Shown: positions 13,846 to 25,589 of the stretch, in pieces
How the letters are laid out: the number at the start of each line of letters is the position of its first letter
Position numbering within the stretch: the first letter of the stretch is position 1
Origin: Azadirachta indica
Lineage: Eukaryota > Streptophyta > Magnoliopsida > Sapindales > Meliaceae
Assembly (NCBI GenBank): GCA_022749755.1
Contig: CM040444.1
Span: 17,901,274-17,965,273, forward strand
Direction of reading: 5' to 3'
DNA length: 64,000 bases
Notes under the pieces: generated by a model
The model's input: only the letters and a program-made list of their open reading frames with translations
What the model was told of the DNA's origin: nothing
The model's database searches: none
Translations under genes and position numbers: made by a program

Positions 13846-13864
13846 TGCATGCATGCATGCATGC
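13846..13864. repeat. (TGCA)n tetranucleotide array
   Basis: About five tandem TGCA units. Each contains the CATGCA core that resembles RY/B3-binding sites. It lies 80 bp before the GTGCAT array. Confidence 0.85.
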
Positions 13865-13946
13865 AGAGGCAGAGCTAGCAAAAGCAAATCCATGTTGCAA
13901 TTATATATATGCATTAATTATTCATTCGATCTCTGTGCGAATCATA

Positions 13947-13999
13947 GTGTATGTGTATGTGCATGTGCATGTGCATGTGCATGTGCATGTGCATGTGTG
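13947..13999. repeat. (GTGCAT)6 array within a 53-bp alternating purine-pyrimidine tract
   Basis: Six GTGCAT units (13959-13994) sit inside an uninterrupted alternation of purine and pyrimidine from 13947 to 13999. Such a tract can adopt Z-DNA. It is intergenic, about 2.4 kb upstream of HMGR. Confidence 0.9.
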
Positions 14000-14140
14000 G
14001 TACAATTAATGTTAATTACAAAGTGTGCCGATAATTAAGCTGGTGATGAGTTGTAGTTATTGTGATCTAATTTGTAGTTAATTACGGGAAATTCAATACA
14101 ACTACGTGCAAATAATATATCATATATATCAAAATTAGTT

Positions 14141-14166
14141 TTCTCTTCTCTTCTCTTCTCTTCTCT
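14141..14166. repeat. (TTCTC)5 pentanucleotide array
   Basis: Five tandem TTCTC units lie in the spacer upstream of HMGR, with pyrimidine only on the plus strand. Confidence 0.9.
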
Positions 14167-16099
14167 GCAACAAATTAGTCCAAATACAACAAATTAAAAT
14201 GCCGCCAGCCACTTCAGACCAGAAACCATTTATATATATATATATATATATATCTATAATATGAATATGGCCAATTAATTGTCAATACTGACAAATGATC
14301 TTCATCTGAAAATAATAGCTGGATGCATATGCAGACATATAGTATATATATATATATACACATGATTAATAAAGCTTAATTAATTAATTAAATAATAAAG
14401 GAATAGCTTAATTGTATTTGTATATTAATAATTTATGAACGTAAATGTACAGTGGCAAAAGGAGCAGATTGATTCCTTTCTTTCTGATTTTGATGCGATC
14501 GATGAAGCAGCAGCAGCATCATATTCACAATCACATGCACTACTACTCGTACTGTATATAAATTATTAAAACCATTCATTTTTTATTAATATAAACAAAC
14601 ATACATACATGCATTGATCCAGCTGGCCAACGCATAACATATAACATACATCATGTTGTATATTGTTTATCCTATCTATCCATATATATATATATATATA
14701 TATATTTATACACCACACACATGCATTTCTGAGTTTAATTAATTAAACTTTCAGCTGCTTAATTTCGAAATACATACCTATTTCTTTATTTTTTTTTTTT
14801 TTTTTTTTTTTACTTTCACGTAATATATATATATATATATATATGATCAACGTACGTTAAATTAATATATATAAAAACTGAACCAAGAACTTGACTTTAA
14901 CTTTTCAAACTTAATTAATTTCCAATTGTTAGGTTTATTTTCTTGACTTTTATTTTTCTTACCAAAATAAATAAATAAATGCTCCATTTATTCTTTATAT
15001 ATTCACATTATAACTAAAATTATGATATCTATTGACAAATTAATACACGTTATCTACTTGATCTCTTTATATGTACGTCATGCGCAACCTATCACCTTCA
15101 TTTTCTTAATCAGTAATATTAAGCCATACAACATTTGTATCATGCATTATTTGATACTTATAATAGTCTTTACATATAAATATAAACATAATTTGGATTG
15201 CGTTCTCAAAAAACGCGTGCTATTCTTTTTTCTTTTCAAATTCATTATTTCTATAAAAAATTTAGCAATAATTTCATTGACTAATTTTCAAAAAGAGAAT
15301 ATATCGATAAAGAGAGACAATTTTTTTAACAAAACATTTAGAATTGCAATTGATATATATATATATATTGAAAAATAATCAAATATTAATTTTATATAAA
15401 ATTAAGCTAATTCTAATTAATTAACATAATTAATATTGATTAACTTTGTAAATTAATAACATTTTTTTGAACAACTAAAGTGGCGTCAATCTAAATGATC
15501 TCTAATTCAATACAATAATTTTTATATTCTCAAAGAATTAATTATTTAATATCTAGCCAGCTATTATAATTACGTAACAATGTAACATTTATTTTTATAC
15601 TAGTCAAATTTTCACTTCAGAGTCTCTAAGAATAAAGCATTACATATACATACATAGTCAGAGAAGTACTAACATTTTTTAGTAGATTTAGATAACCAAA
15701 CCTAATATTTAAATTATATTACTCCATAATAAATAACAGTAACTTTTTATTATTTTTTTTTAACAGTTTTACTAACAGTGTCAGATTTTTAATTATAATA
15801 TTAAATAGTGACGTATCCACGTTTATAATGGACATGAAATTTAAACATTTATGATAAAAAAATATTTTTTAAAATAATATTTGTAAATTGTGTATATATA
15901 TATATTTGTAAAGTTTTGTTACGTAAATATTAAAGAAATAAAAACAAAAAAGAGTAGCGGCTCTGCTGAGTTAGAATTAGAAAGTGCGGAGAAAGAGACT
16001 AAATTTTAACACGAAGGAAGGAAAGATCAAGCCGTAGCGTTCATTCCCATTAAATAATATTTACAAAAAACGGTTCAACCCATCACGTCTGAAACTTTG

Positions 16100-16374
16100 A
16101 CTAAGCTCTTTAAACACATTTACATTCGACACGTGCCAATCACTGGCTTCAATTTCTATTGCCTTACACGTGTGGGCCCCACTCAACTCAATTTCCCACT
16201 ATAAATACTCGTGCCTTAAACTCCTTCCTCCTCACGCACAATACCACCCCCCCCACCCAAAAGAAAAAAAAATTAAAAAAAATTAAAAAACAAAACCCCC
16301 TATAATACTCGAAAATTTACATTTTTCTCTCCGCCGTCTGATCCGCCGCCGGCGAGACAACTACCACCACCAGA
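16100..16374 (+). promoter_or_regulatory. HMGR core promoter and 5' leader
   Basis: Two perfect G-boxes CACGTG lie at 16130-16135 and 16167-16172, 37 bp apart. The first abuts a CCAAT at 16136-16140. The second is followed by GTGGGCCC (16172-16179), like site II/GGGCC elements. A TATA box TATAAATA at 16200-16207 follows. The leader to the ATG at 16375 is C/A-rich and has no upstream ATG. The layout predicts a focused promoter open to bZIP/bHLH (light or ABA) input; that is inference from the motifs. Confidence 0.7.
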
Positions 16375-18475
16375 ATGGAGGCCCGTCGGCGATCAATGGC
16401 CAAGCCTATCCATGCCAAATCCATTGATGACGAAACAAACGCCAAAACGCAGTCAGATTCGCTGCCGCTTCCTTTGTATATAGTAAATGCTGTGTTTTTT
16501 ACTCTCTTTTTCACCGTCGTTTACTATTTGCTTTCTCGTTGGCGTGAGAAGATTCGTAACTCCACGCCGTTACACGTCGTTACGCTTTCCGAAATGGGGG
16601 CGATTCTGGCGTTCGTTGCTTCTTGTATTTATCTCTTGGGTTTCTTTGGCATCGATTTTGTTCACTCTATTCTCCGTCCCTCTGCTGACGTCTGGGCTTC
16701 CGAAGAAGAGGAGGACGATTCCCGCCTCATGCTTAAGGAAGATTCCCGGAAATTACCCTGTGGTCAAGCCCTAGATTGCTCTACTGTCATCACTCCGTCG
16801 CCCCCGCCACTGCTACAGCCTAAAGCTGCGAAATTGATTGATCATGATCCCAATACGGTCTCCTTTACTACCGAAGCTGATGAAGACATTATAAAGTCTG
16901 TGGTTGATGGTACGACGCCGTCTTATTCTCTGGAAACAAAATTGGGGGATTGCAGGCGGGCTGCTGCGATTAGGCGGGAGGCGTTACAGAGAATGACCGG
17001 AATGTCTTTGTTGGGCTTGCCCTTGGAGGGTTTTGATTACGAGTCAATTTTGGGACAGTGTTGCGAGATGCCAGTTGGATATGTGCAGATTCCGGTGGGA
17101 ATTGCGGGGCCTTTGTTGCTTGACGGAAGGGAGTATTCAGTTCCGATGGCGACGACCGAAGGTTGCCTGGTGGCAAGTACTAATAGGGGTTGTAAAGCTA
17201 TTCATTTGTCCGGTGGAGCTACGAGTGTTTTGTTGAAAGATGGAATGACCAGAGCTCCTGTCGTTAGATTTGGAACTGCTAAAAGAGCTGCTGATCTGAA
17301 GTTATTCTTGGAGAATCCTGCAAATTTCGACACGATATCTGTGGTTTTTAACAAATCAAGCAGATTTGGAAGACTTCAAAGCATCAAATGTGCAATTGCT
17401 GGTAAGAATCTCTACTTGAGATTTTGTTGCAGCACAGGTGATGCTATGGGGATGAACATGGTTTCCAAGGGGGTCCAGAATGTTTTGGATTTCCTTCAGG
17501 ATGAGTTCTCCGACATGGAAGTCATCGGCATTTCTGGTAAAGTTCTCCCCCTTTTTTTTTCTTCACAGATTTGTCTATGCAATGAAATTTTGGCCTTCAT
17601 TTCAACGAACCCATTTGTAATTCAGGTAATTTCTGTTCGGATAAAAAGCCTGCAGCTGTAAACTGGATTGAAGGACGGGGCAAATCTGTGGTTAGTGAGG
17701 CCATAATTAAGGGTGATGTTGTGAGGAAGGTATTGAAGACAAATGTGGAAGCCTTGGTGGAGCTGAACATGCTCAAGAACCTTACTGGTTCTGCTATGGC
17801 TGGAGCTCTTGGTGGCTTTAATGCCCATGCCAGTAACATTGTTACTGCCATCTACTTAGCCACCGGCCAAGATCCTGCGCAAAACGTGGAGAGTTCTCAC
17901 TGTATCACAATGATGGAAGCCGTTAATGATGGCAAGGACCTTCACATTTCTGTAACAATGCCTTCTATTGAGGTAATTGACTTAAAACTAAGTTCAATTC
18001 GCAGCCTTATTAAAGCACACAGGGAATTGTTGTTCTAGTAGTTACATTTATCTTATTAGACTAGTTACTTTGTGAGTACAACAGGATGGTTTTGGGTTAG
18101 AAATTTGTTGGGTGCAAATTTTTGGAATCAACTTCAAATCAAATCTATAAGATTTATTCTTAGGAACTGGCGTATTGAAGATGCTTGAGATACAGTGTGA
18201 ATTGCCTAAATTCTCATATTGATATTTCCTTTCAGGTTGGCACAGTTGGGGGCGGCACCCAGCTTGCATCTCAGTCAGCATGTTTGAACCTTCTTGGGGT
18301 TAAAGGTGCCAGAAAAGAGTCACCTGGGGCAAACGCAAGGCTACTTGCCACCATTGTTGCTGGTTCTGTTCTAGCTGGAGAGTTATCTCTCATGTCTGCT
18401 CTAGCAGCTGGACAGCTTGTTAGGAGTCACATGAAGTACAATAGATCAAGCAGGGATGTTACCAAGGCCACATGA
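16375..18475 (+). CDS. HMGR: 3-hydroxy-3-methylglutaryl-CoA reductase
   Basis: Rate-limiting step of the cytosolic mevalonate pathway: HMG-CoA plus 2 NADPH to mevalonate, feeding sterol and sesquiterpene synthesis, anchored in the ER with the catalytic domain in the cytosol. Exons 16375-17536, 17626-17972 and 18236-18475 give 582 aa. The plant N-terminus has a basic start (MEARRRS) and two membrane segments at about 35-55 and 75-100, then an acidic linker. Catalytic residues fall in recognisable motifs: E262 (TTEGCLVAS), K394 ([10 protein letters not shown]), D470 (GQDPAQNV) and H568 (SHMKYNRSS); NADPH and HMG-CoA sites TGDAMGMNM and GTVGGGTQ are intact. Ser574/575 after NR is the recalled SnRK1 inhibitory site. 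As I recall, most plant HMGR genes have three introns; here only two are present. Start is the first ATG after the TATA box. Confidence 0.97.
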
Positions 18476-21088
18476 AAAACGTTGTGGTACAGGAAGTCCA
18501 TAAAGATGCAAAATAACTGAGTAGTTGAATTTCAATTAGGATTGGAAGAACAACGAATGAATACACCTTCTCTCTTTCCTTTTATTTTTATTTTTTCGGT
18601 TCTCTCTTTCCAAGTCTAAGCCTTTGTAATCTGCAAATTCTGTATAATGGCCAAAAAGTTTAATGCATTTCTTTTCAAAATCTCTAGACGTCAGAGCCAG
18701 TGTTGACTTTATTGTATCACTAATCAATCAATCAATCAATCAATCAATTGAAAAAGAATATGACAATATTAAATTCAAACGTGAAAGATGGGGTTTGCTG
18801 TAGTGTACTATCTGTGACATGACTATGATTATGATACATGATATAATTTGAGATCTGCGGTAGTCACAAAATATCAAAAAGGAAAACTTGGGTGTTCCTG
18901 ATAGAGATATGTGAAGTTTGCAGGTAATGAATGATATGCATAAAGATTGGGAAATCCAATCAATCAAAGGTAAGGAAGGAGGACAGGCAGCTACATGCTC
19001 GGAAGATCTCGATCGATCAACTCTCGGTCAGTCGGATGGTTCTTTGGTGTGTATTCTATATTCTGTTCTATTGTGGCCTTCACCAATACCAATCCAAAGT
19101 GGAAAATCGTACATACTACCCGAGTCTGAAAGAATTCCCGTGAAGGTTAATTTCTAATAGGCTTTGCTTGTCCTTTTATTTATGTGATTCTGTGAAAATT
19201 CACTTTCTTGTTTAAGGAAACTGTTTTGAAGCACTTTGTGGTAGGTTTCCTTTTTTCCTTTTTGTTTTTTTTTAATATAGGTAAAGTAACTCTTCTAACT
19301 CTAGAAAATGTAAGAGATGATAGTGTTTTGTCTTTTTTTCTTCTTATGTCATGTTGTTAGTTAATATATGATAACTTTTGGAAACAAATTGTTGTACACT
19401 GATTTAATTGGATGTCGAACTGAAACTTAGACTAATTCCCTAAAACATACGGCCGTTCAGTTAGGTGGTTTGCAATTGCTCGAGTAGTTGGTTTTTGCCA
19501 ACCAAAGCCCAAAACCAATGCCAAAGCCAACCAAAGCCCAAAGCCAACCAAAGCCAGCTGATAATGACCAAACACACAAGTAAACAATACACCAAAAAAA
19601 AAAAAAAAAAAAAAAAATGATAGCTGGTTTTGGAAAATTAAGAAAGCCAAAAGAGTCGAGTCTTGCTGCTGCTGCTGCTGCTGCTGCATCATCATCATCG
19701 TCAAAATATATAATATAATAGAATAGAATAGTTGATGGATGGGTGGGGGTGGGAATGGGATGGCTGCAGCCAAAAGGAAGGATGTTGACTCAAGCAAAAG
19801 CAAAATCAAAATCAAAATCAAAATCAAAATAGGCCAGTCAATTAAAAACTCTCCCTCAATTAAGTGTAGTATTTGAATAGCAATACCAACCCACTCTGTC
19901 GTCTTGTTTGACTTGGCAATCGTGCTTGCTGCTTCATTTTCTTGAAAATTTGCCTCATTAATATTATGATTCAAATGATATGCAATGGAATAATGCATTG
20001 AATCTACTTACTTATGTGCTCTTCTTTATCTGAAATTGAGTCTCTGCTCTGTTAGGAGTTTATTGTGTAGCCCATCACCATCACCATCACCATCTGTTAA
20101 TATATACATTCGTGTTGATGGTTGGCAACTACTATTAATTCGCTTATTAATTTATTACACACCACACCACACCACACCACACGTGCATCTCATAGCTCTC
20201 CTTCATGACAGAACAAGTGGAGTGCAGTGTAGTGTAGTTATCCTTTTCAAAAAACTCTAGCAATGATATTGACATTGGGCTTTGAAATGGTGTCCAGATG
20301 TCCATAGACGAAATCCGGGCTTCTTCTATAAATGTGTTTCACATTTCATTCATCTTTCCATCCCAATACTGTAGAGCCCATACTTTTTTTCTTTCTTTTA
20401 TCCCAACACCACGCCACGCGTGTAGTTAACCTTTTTTTTTTTTTAACTTATTTTCAAAAGTTACATCTTATCTATATGTATATATGTATATAGAGAGTTC
20501 AAAAAAAAAAAGATGATTTAAGGTACTACGTACATGAATTAGAATATAACTAGCCAGCTAGGCTTTTTCAATTAACTAATTAATGGTTGTTTGTTGGCTA
20601 ATTCAATCTTGGCTTGGACGGCGCCGAAATTAATTAATATTAATTACGAATGTTATTGACATAAAAGAAAGTTAATAATTAAAGATTCAGAAATTAATAA
20701 TGGTGATGGTAATTACATTTGCACGCCCGAACTTTACTCTTCTCATTTCACACAAAATCTAGCCTTAGATTATATATGTATATATATATATATTTGTTTA
20801 TTGACGCTTTTAATTGGATGTGATTAGTGATTATATGTTTAGTTTACAAGTGGCACCTCTTTTTCTTTTGATTATTATTATTTAATTTATATTACCCACT
20901 AGGCCAACTCATTATGATGCTACTATTTAAGGATTTGCTAGCTAAGATTGCTCACCTCAATAATTAATTAATGTTCATTTCTTGACTGAATTGTCCCACT
21001 AATTTCAATTGATTGCATGTTTAATTTTATCACCTCAAACTTTTTAAGTTAATCTTTTCATTCGTGCTCCTACAATTTAGTGTAATTA

Positions 21089-21121
<33 letters not shown>

Positions 21122-22570
21122 TTACATAAATTTAATTATCTTAAATTAGTTCAAAGGGTGTAAACATTCCCAACTCACAAGAAGTTAAAAAAAGCATATA
21201 TATATATATTTATTATAATCATTAATTATTAGATCCACTTAAAAAGTAGTAAATTAATTAACTTCCAATCAATGGTTTTCTTTATATAAATACAGACAGC
21301 TAGTGACCCTAACCTTTTTGGTGGCTCAAGAAAGCTGGCTAATGTAAGAATATTATAATATTAATATTATAAACATATTATTGACCATGCATTTACATTG
21401 CACCGTATGTGACATATCCTCAATAAATTACACATGAATATGATCAGAATCATATCAAGAAGGATAATTATTTAATTTATTAAATATTTCATGTAAATGC
21501 AAAAGCAATGTACGCATTGATGTATGTACACGTATCGTATGTATGTATGTATGTATGTATACTGTATAACAAGAATGAAGGTATAGTGTTGGTTGGTGTA
21601 TATGTTACTCAAATAAAAGCTTTAGATTGGCCAAGTTCCGATGTCCCGACATCTCTCACGTGTCTGACACGTTTGGCCATGCTGCTTGACTTTGACCATA
21701 AACTAATTAATAAATTTAACGCCACTATTAATCTCTACCTTAAGTTTAACAAATAAATAAATAAATAATAATCAGCTGACTTAATTTGACTTGTAGTACT
21801 CCCATCCACTAAGTAATATAAATATATTATGTCAATATTGGATCATTGTGATTTTTCCTTTTTTCCTCGATGCATCGAAAATTCATTCATGCCTTCATTC
21901 TCACGAAATTTAAAGCATTCATGCATGCTCCTTTTATTTTAATTAATAATTATAATTATTATATTATAATTATTATGTTTTTGTTACCTAGCCGCTAGAT
22001 AGCTTTTCCATTAAAGTTGCTTCGAAATTGCTTCTATCCCTGAATTATTATATTCTTCTCTTTGAATCCATTCCCATTCCCATTCCCATTGTCTTCAAAG
22101 CTTGGTTTTCAGACATTCAAGCTCATTGTTTTTGAGGAAATTAATATAATATTACCACCATGTATATATATATATATTAATAAAATATACACAATTCACT
22201 TATTTTTTATGATATATATATATCATATTAAAATACAATACTAATTAAAATAATAATAATAATATATTACCATATATCATCTTCTTTCTGCTAAGTAGAT
22301 TTTGCCTTTTGTTCTTTCTAATTTGCTACCTCTTCCATTAATTCCTTTCTTCTTGCACAATATTTTCTGGATCTGAGCTCTAGACTAGAGATTAAAGTAG
22401 TACTGTTCTCAATCTTAATCTATACTTCTTTCTTGTTTTATGCATCTCCTATTGGGGTTTTGATCTAGCTAGCTAGCACAGTGAAAGAAATCACTTGCTG
22501 AGATAGTGTTAAGCATTGATTAGGTTTTTTCTTGATCTCCTCCTGAGAAAACTAAACTGTACTTCATAAT
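18476..22570. other. Spacer between HMGR and AHL
   Basis: It holds the HMGR 3' UTR region and then AT-rich DNA with no supported gene. An AATC array lies at 18722-18748. A cluster of CCAAAG-rich repeats, a 24-nt poly(A) and TGC/ATC arrays lie at 19497-19699. Further arrays are ATCACC at about 20075-20094, ACACC at 20156-20182, ATT at about 21095-21120 and ATGT at about 21536-21560. Short ORFs here (18918-19157 plus; 19432-19998 minus) are low in complexity or unsupported. Confidence 0.75.
19497..19699. repeat. CCAAAG-rich minisatellite, poly(A)24, (TGC)8 and (ATC)4 cluster
   Basis: Irregular units of GCCAACCAAAGCCCAAA run from 19497 to 19556. A 24-A run follows at 19594-19617, then eight TGC units at 19664-19687 and four ATC units at 19688-19699. 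The poly(A) after a short unit recalls a retroposon, but no Pol III B box was found, so it is called only as simple repeat. Confidence 0.75.
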
Positions 22571-22628
22571 TTTATGCTAGCTGCTAGTGTCGCTCTCAAT
22601 TTCGGATACTTATCTAGATATATTGGCA

Positions 22629-23441
22629 ATGTCTGGCTACGTTCATCAGCTTCTCGGACCATCACAACCCCCAAACCAAACGGATTCTGAAAACTCACCG
22701 GATAAAGAACAAAGAAGTGATTCTGACGCAGCCAACACCAACTCAAGCGGTGGTGGCGGCAACCCTTCTGGCCGCAGACCTCGTGGACGTCCTGCCGGTT
22801 CAAAGAACAAGCCCAAGCCACCAATAATCGTAACCCGAGACAGTCCAAATGCGCTCAGATCGCACGTCCTGGAAATTTCAGCAGGCTCAGACATAGTAGA
22901 ATCAGTTTCTAACTATGCTCGGCGCCGAGGCAGAGGAGTATGTGTCCTAAGTGGAACTGGAGCTGTTACGAATGTGACATTGAAGCAGCCAGGTGCTCCA
23001 TCTGGTAGTGTCGTAACACTACATGGTCGGTTCGAGATTTTGTCTCTCACAGGAACATCACTGCCGCCGCCTGCACCGCCAGGGGCCGATGGATTGACTA
23101 TATATTTAGCAGGCGGGCAGGGACAAGTCGTCGGAGGGAGTGTGGTGGGGCCATTGACTGCTTCGGGTCCGGTGGTTTTGATGGCAGCATCATTTGCAAA
23201 TGCAGTGTATGATAGGTTACCACTTGAGGGGGAAGAGTTGCCAACGCAGGTTCAGCCGGCAGCATCACAGTCTTCAGGAGTGACGGTCGGAGGCCAAGGC
23301 CAATTGGGTGAGGGAGGAAGCGGCGGCAGTGGTGGTGTGCCTTTTTATAATTTGGGAATGAATATGGGAAATTATCCTAATTTTGGGGGTGATGCTTTTG
23401 GTTGGAGTAGTGGTAGTAATACTACAAGGCCACCATTCTAG
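22629..23441 (+). CDS. AT-hook motif nuclear-localized (AHL) protein, type I, clade A
   Basis: Nuclear DNA-binding protein. In this family the AT-hook binds the minor groove of AT-rich, matrix-attachment DNA, and the PPC/DUF296 domain forms AHL trimers and recruits chromatin factors. 270 aa, intronless as typical of clade A. A Ser/Asn-rich N-terminus is followed by a single type-I AT-hook at about 48-62 ([13 protein letters not shown]) and a PPC domain at about 70-190 with the conserved GRFEIL (133-138). The C-terminus is Gly-rich and ends [14 protein letters not shown], with QGQL as in recalled AHL27/AHL29. The ATG at 22629 is the first in frame; codons upstream in frame lack ATG. Position beside HMGR and an ARID gene matches Arabidopsis SOB3/AHL29 (At1g76500, recalled), which would make it a hypocotyl-growth regulator, but the subclade is not proven by sequence alone. 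Confidence 0.92.
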   Translation: MSGYVHQLLGPSQPPNQTDSENSPDKEQRSDSDAANTNSSGGGGNPSGRRPRGRPAGSKNKPKPPIIVTRDSPNALRSHVLEISAGSDIVESVSNYARRRGRGVCVLSGTGAVTNVTLKQPGAPSGSVVTLHGRFEILSLTGTSLPPPAPPGADGLTIYLAGGQGQVVGGSVVGPLTASGPVVLMAASFANAVYDRLPLEGEELPTQVQPAASQSSGVTVGGQGQLGEGGSGGSGGVPFYNLGMNMGNYPNFGGDAFGWSSGSNTTRPPF

Positions 23442-25589
23442 CTAGTTAATTTAATAAGTCTCTATATATCTGTTCTCTTGATTATATATATATATATATA
23501 TATAGTTCTATTAATCATATATCTATATATATATATATGTATATATATATAATTCATAAGTAATTAACTAATTAATTTCTTGGTTATATATACATATATT
23601 AATTATAATTACCCACATTGATTAAAAGTACGACGTTTATTAAATATTAGTGAGGCACAATTAAAACTCGTGAATTTTGGATGGAAATTACACGTGTATA
23701 GCTAGCTAGCTGGCGGTTCCCAAAGCAAGCTGAATGATCGAAGTCGAAGATGTGGTGGGGATCGAGGCTTCCAAACCCAGTAAGTTTCAAATTTATACAT
23801 ATATATATCTATATATCTACAATTTAAAGAAATATTAATCGATGGCAAAATAATTATTTAATTTGTTTCCAAATATATATATATATATTTTTCCTTGGTG
23901 GATCGTCTGTTTATGATTTTGTTTAATTAATTCAGGTTTTGAATGGCTAAATTTGGTAGCCAGCGATCATGCACTAAACTTCTTCGTTTCTTTCTTTAAT
24001 TACTATATATATATATATATATATATAATATTAGTCTCATCTTAATTTCTTTCTCTATTTTTTTAAGGTCCTTATATATATATATTCGTATCACTGTCGA
24101 TCGTCTGACTAATTTAATAACGGGAATGCATTATTCATATATATAAGAGCCAACATGAAAGTATAAATATATATGTTTATTAGACTATATATAACTGCTA
24201 ATTTAGTCATTAAAAAATTATATATTATATATGTATACACACCCCCACTTACAGAGTTGGTAAACTAATAATAATTATAGTACTCATCATCATCCTTATT
24301 TTAAATGGTAGAAATAATATGTATTGATTTTGGGAAAAATTATATATTGTCTGCTTATCAAATTAAAGGAGAAGCTAGCTAATTACTGGCTCATAAATGT
24401 AAATATTTTTGTTGAGTAGGTAATTAAGACCACGTAATATGTCATATATATATATATATGTATGCATATATATATATATACACTCATTTAATAAAATTTT
24501 GCTATATACGCATTTAGTTTGAACCTGATCAATGATTAATTAAATTATTATAATTATGAAAGAAAAAATTTAACATATATTAAATGGTCTTATTAAATCG
24601 TTCTATTCAAATTAAAGTAACTATCTCAATTTTTTGTTTGTTATAGTATTCTCATAAATTTTAAGTATCTTGTGATATTATTAATTTTAGAATAGAAATG
24701 GATAAATCATGTCATTTTTTATATTACCTAATTAATTAAACTTTAATGATCGATGATGGTATTAATTTCAGTTAGATTATCAAGGTAGTCAAAATATCAT
24801 CAAAAAATTTTCAAATTATATGAATTTATAATATATTAATAATTTGATTTACTATTTATTAATATAATTTTTAGTACTATATTATATTTTGTTAAAATTT
24901 AAAGATTTAATAATTATTTTTATTGAATAACTGTTGCTGATTGGAACATAATCATTATTTTAAAATTTTTATGAAAATTATTAGGATTATTAATTGGTCT
25001 ATTAAATCAAATCTTAGAGATTTGTTCGTCATTTTCCCTCTCCCCATATATATATATATATGTATAGTACCGATGATATGAAATGGTAAAATACAGTTAA
25101 TTTGTTAAAGACTTGATATAGTAAAAATGAGTTGATGTATAAACATGGCATGATATCATTAGAAGAACCACATTAATGAGTGATAATCAATGGTCAAGAA
25201 AATTGAAGTATTATGAACATACAATCTCCATGAATCCCGTAAAACAGACCTGTAAGAAACAAACAGCATTAATATACATGTTAGACTCGTTCCCTCACCA
25301 TAAATCTCACATTCTTTCAACTGAATTTAATTCATGACTGAATGAATGAATGAATGAATGATCACAACTTGTCTCATTCTATTTCAGCATTTTGCCTTAA
25401 TTTCCTGGACAATAATATTACGAGTATTACATCTCCCCATCAAAATGAAAATTAATTTTCATGCAAATGCTGCTGTAGAATGAAGCATTATCACCCATTA
25501 AAAGAGAGAAAATTTGGAGAAAAAGAAGAAACAATTGAGAGTTTTTCATCTGAAGCTTAATCTGTAGCTAGGTAGCTCGAGGGGATCAA
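23442..25589. other. Spacer between AHL and CSLD4, rich in (TA)n
   Basis: No gene is seen. Dense (TA)n tracts follow the AHL stop (about 23482-23552, 23870-23890, 24004-24028, 24445-24480, 25049-25062). A TGAA array at 25339-25361 lies 230 bp upstream of the CSLD4 start. The last 100 bp before 25590 form the purine-rich CSLD4 leader; no clear TATA box was chosen. Confidence 0.75.
25339..25361. repeat. (TGAA)n tetranucleotide array
   Basis: About six units of TGAA lie in the 5' flank of the CSLD4-like gene. Confidence 0.85.

Larger units (their letters stand above)
10345..16090. other. AT-rich intergenic spacer between BIG and HMGR
   Basis: No gene is supported here. The ORFs present are short, low in complexity and unlike known proteins. 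Contents: many (TA)n runs (for example 10613-10634, 13044-13064, 14231-14252, 14683-14705, 14825-14844), an AATTA array at 10810-10838, an A/T-only MITE at 12231-12654, and the hexanucleotide, GCAT and TTCTC arrays listed separately. A poly(T) tract lies at about 14788-14811. Confidence 0.8.

Noticed and set aside
13835..14038. ORF with alternating Cys-Ala residues (CACACACAC)
   Set aside because: It is only the translation of the GTGCAT microsatellite.
15022..15378. 118-codon plus ORF in the BIG-HMGR spacer
   Set aside because: A/T-driven Ile/Phe/Lys-rich translation, typical of random AT-rich DNA.
18918..19157. 79-codon ORF downstream of HMGR
   Set aside because: No similarity recognised, no start context or splice support; probably chance.
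19432..19617. Possible SINE ending in poly(A)24
   Set aside because: An A-box-like GCTCGAGTAGTTGG is present, but no B box (GGTTCGAnnCC) and no flanking duplication were found.
19432..19998. 188-codon minus-strand ORF
   Set aside because: It runs through simple repeats (poly(A), CTG, CCAAAG, AAAATC) and encodes poly-Q, poly-F and repeated IL/LA; no domain.
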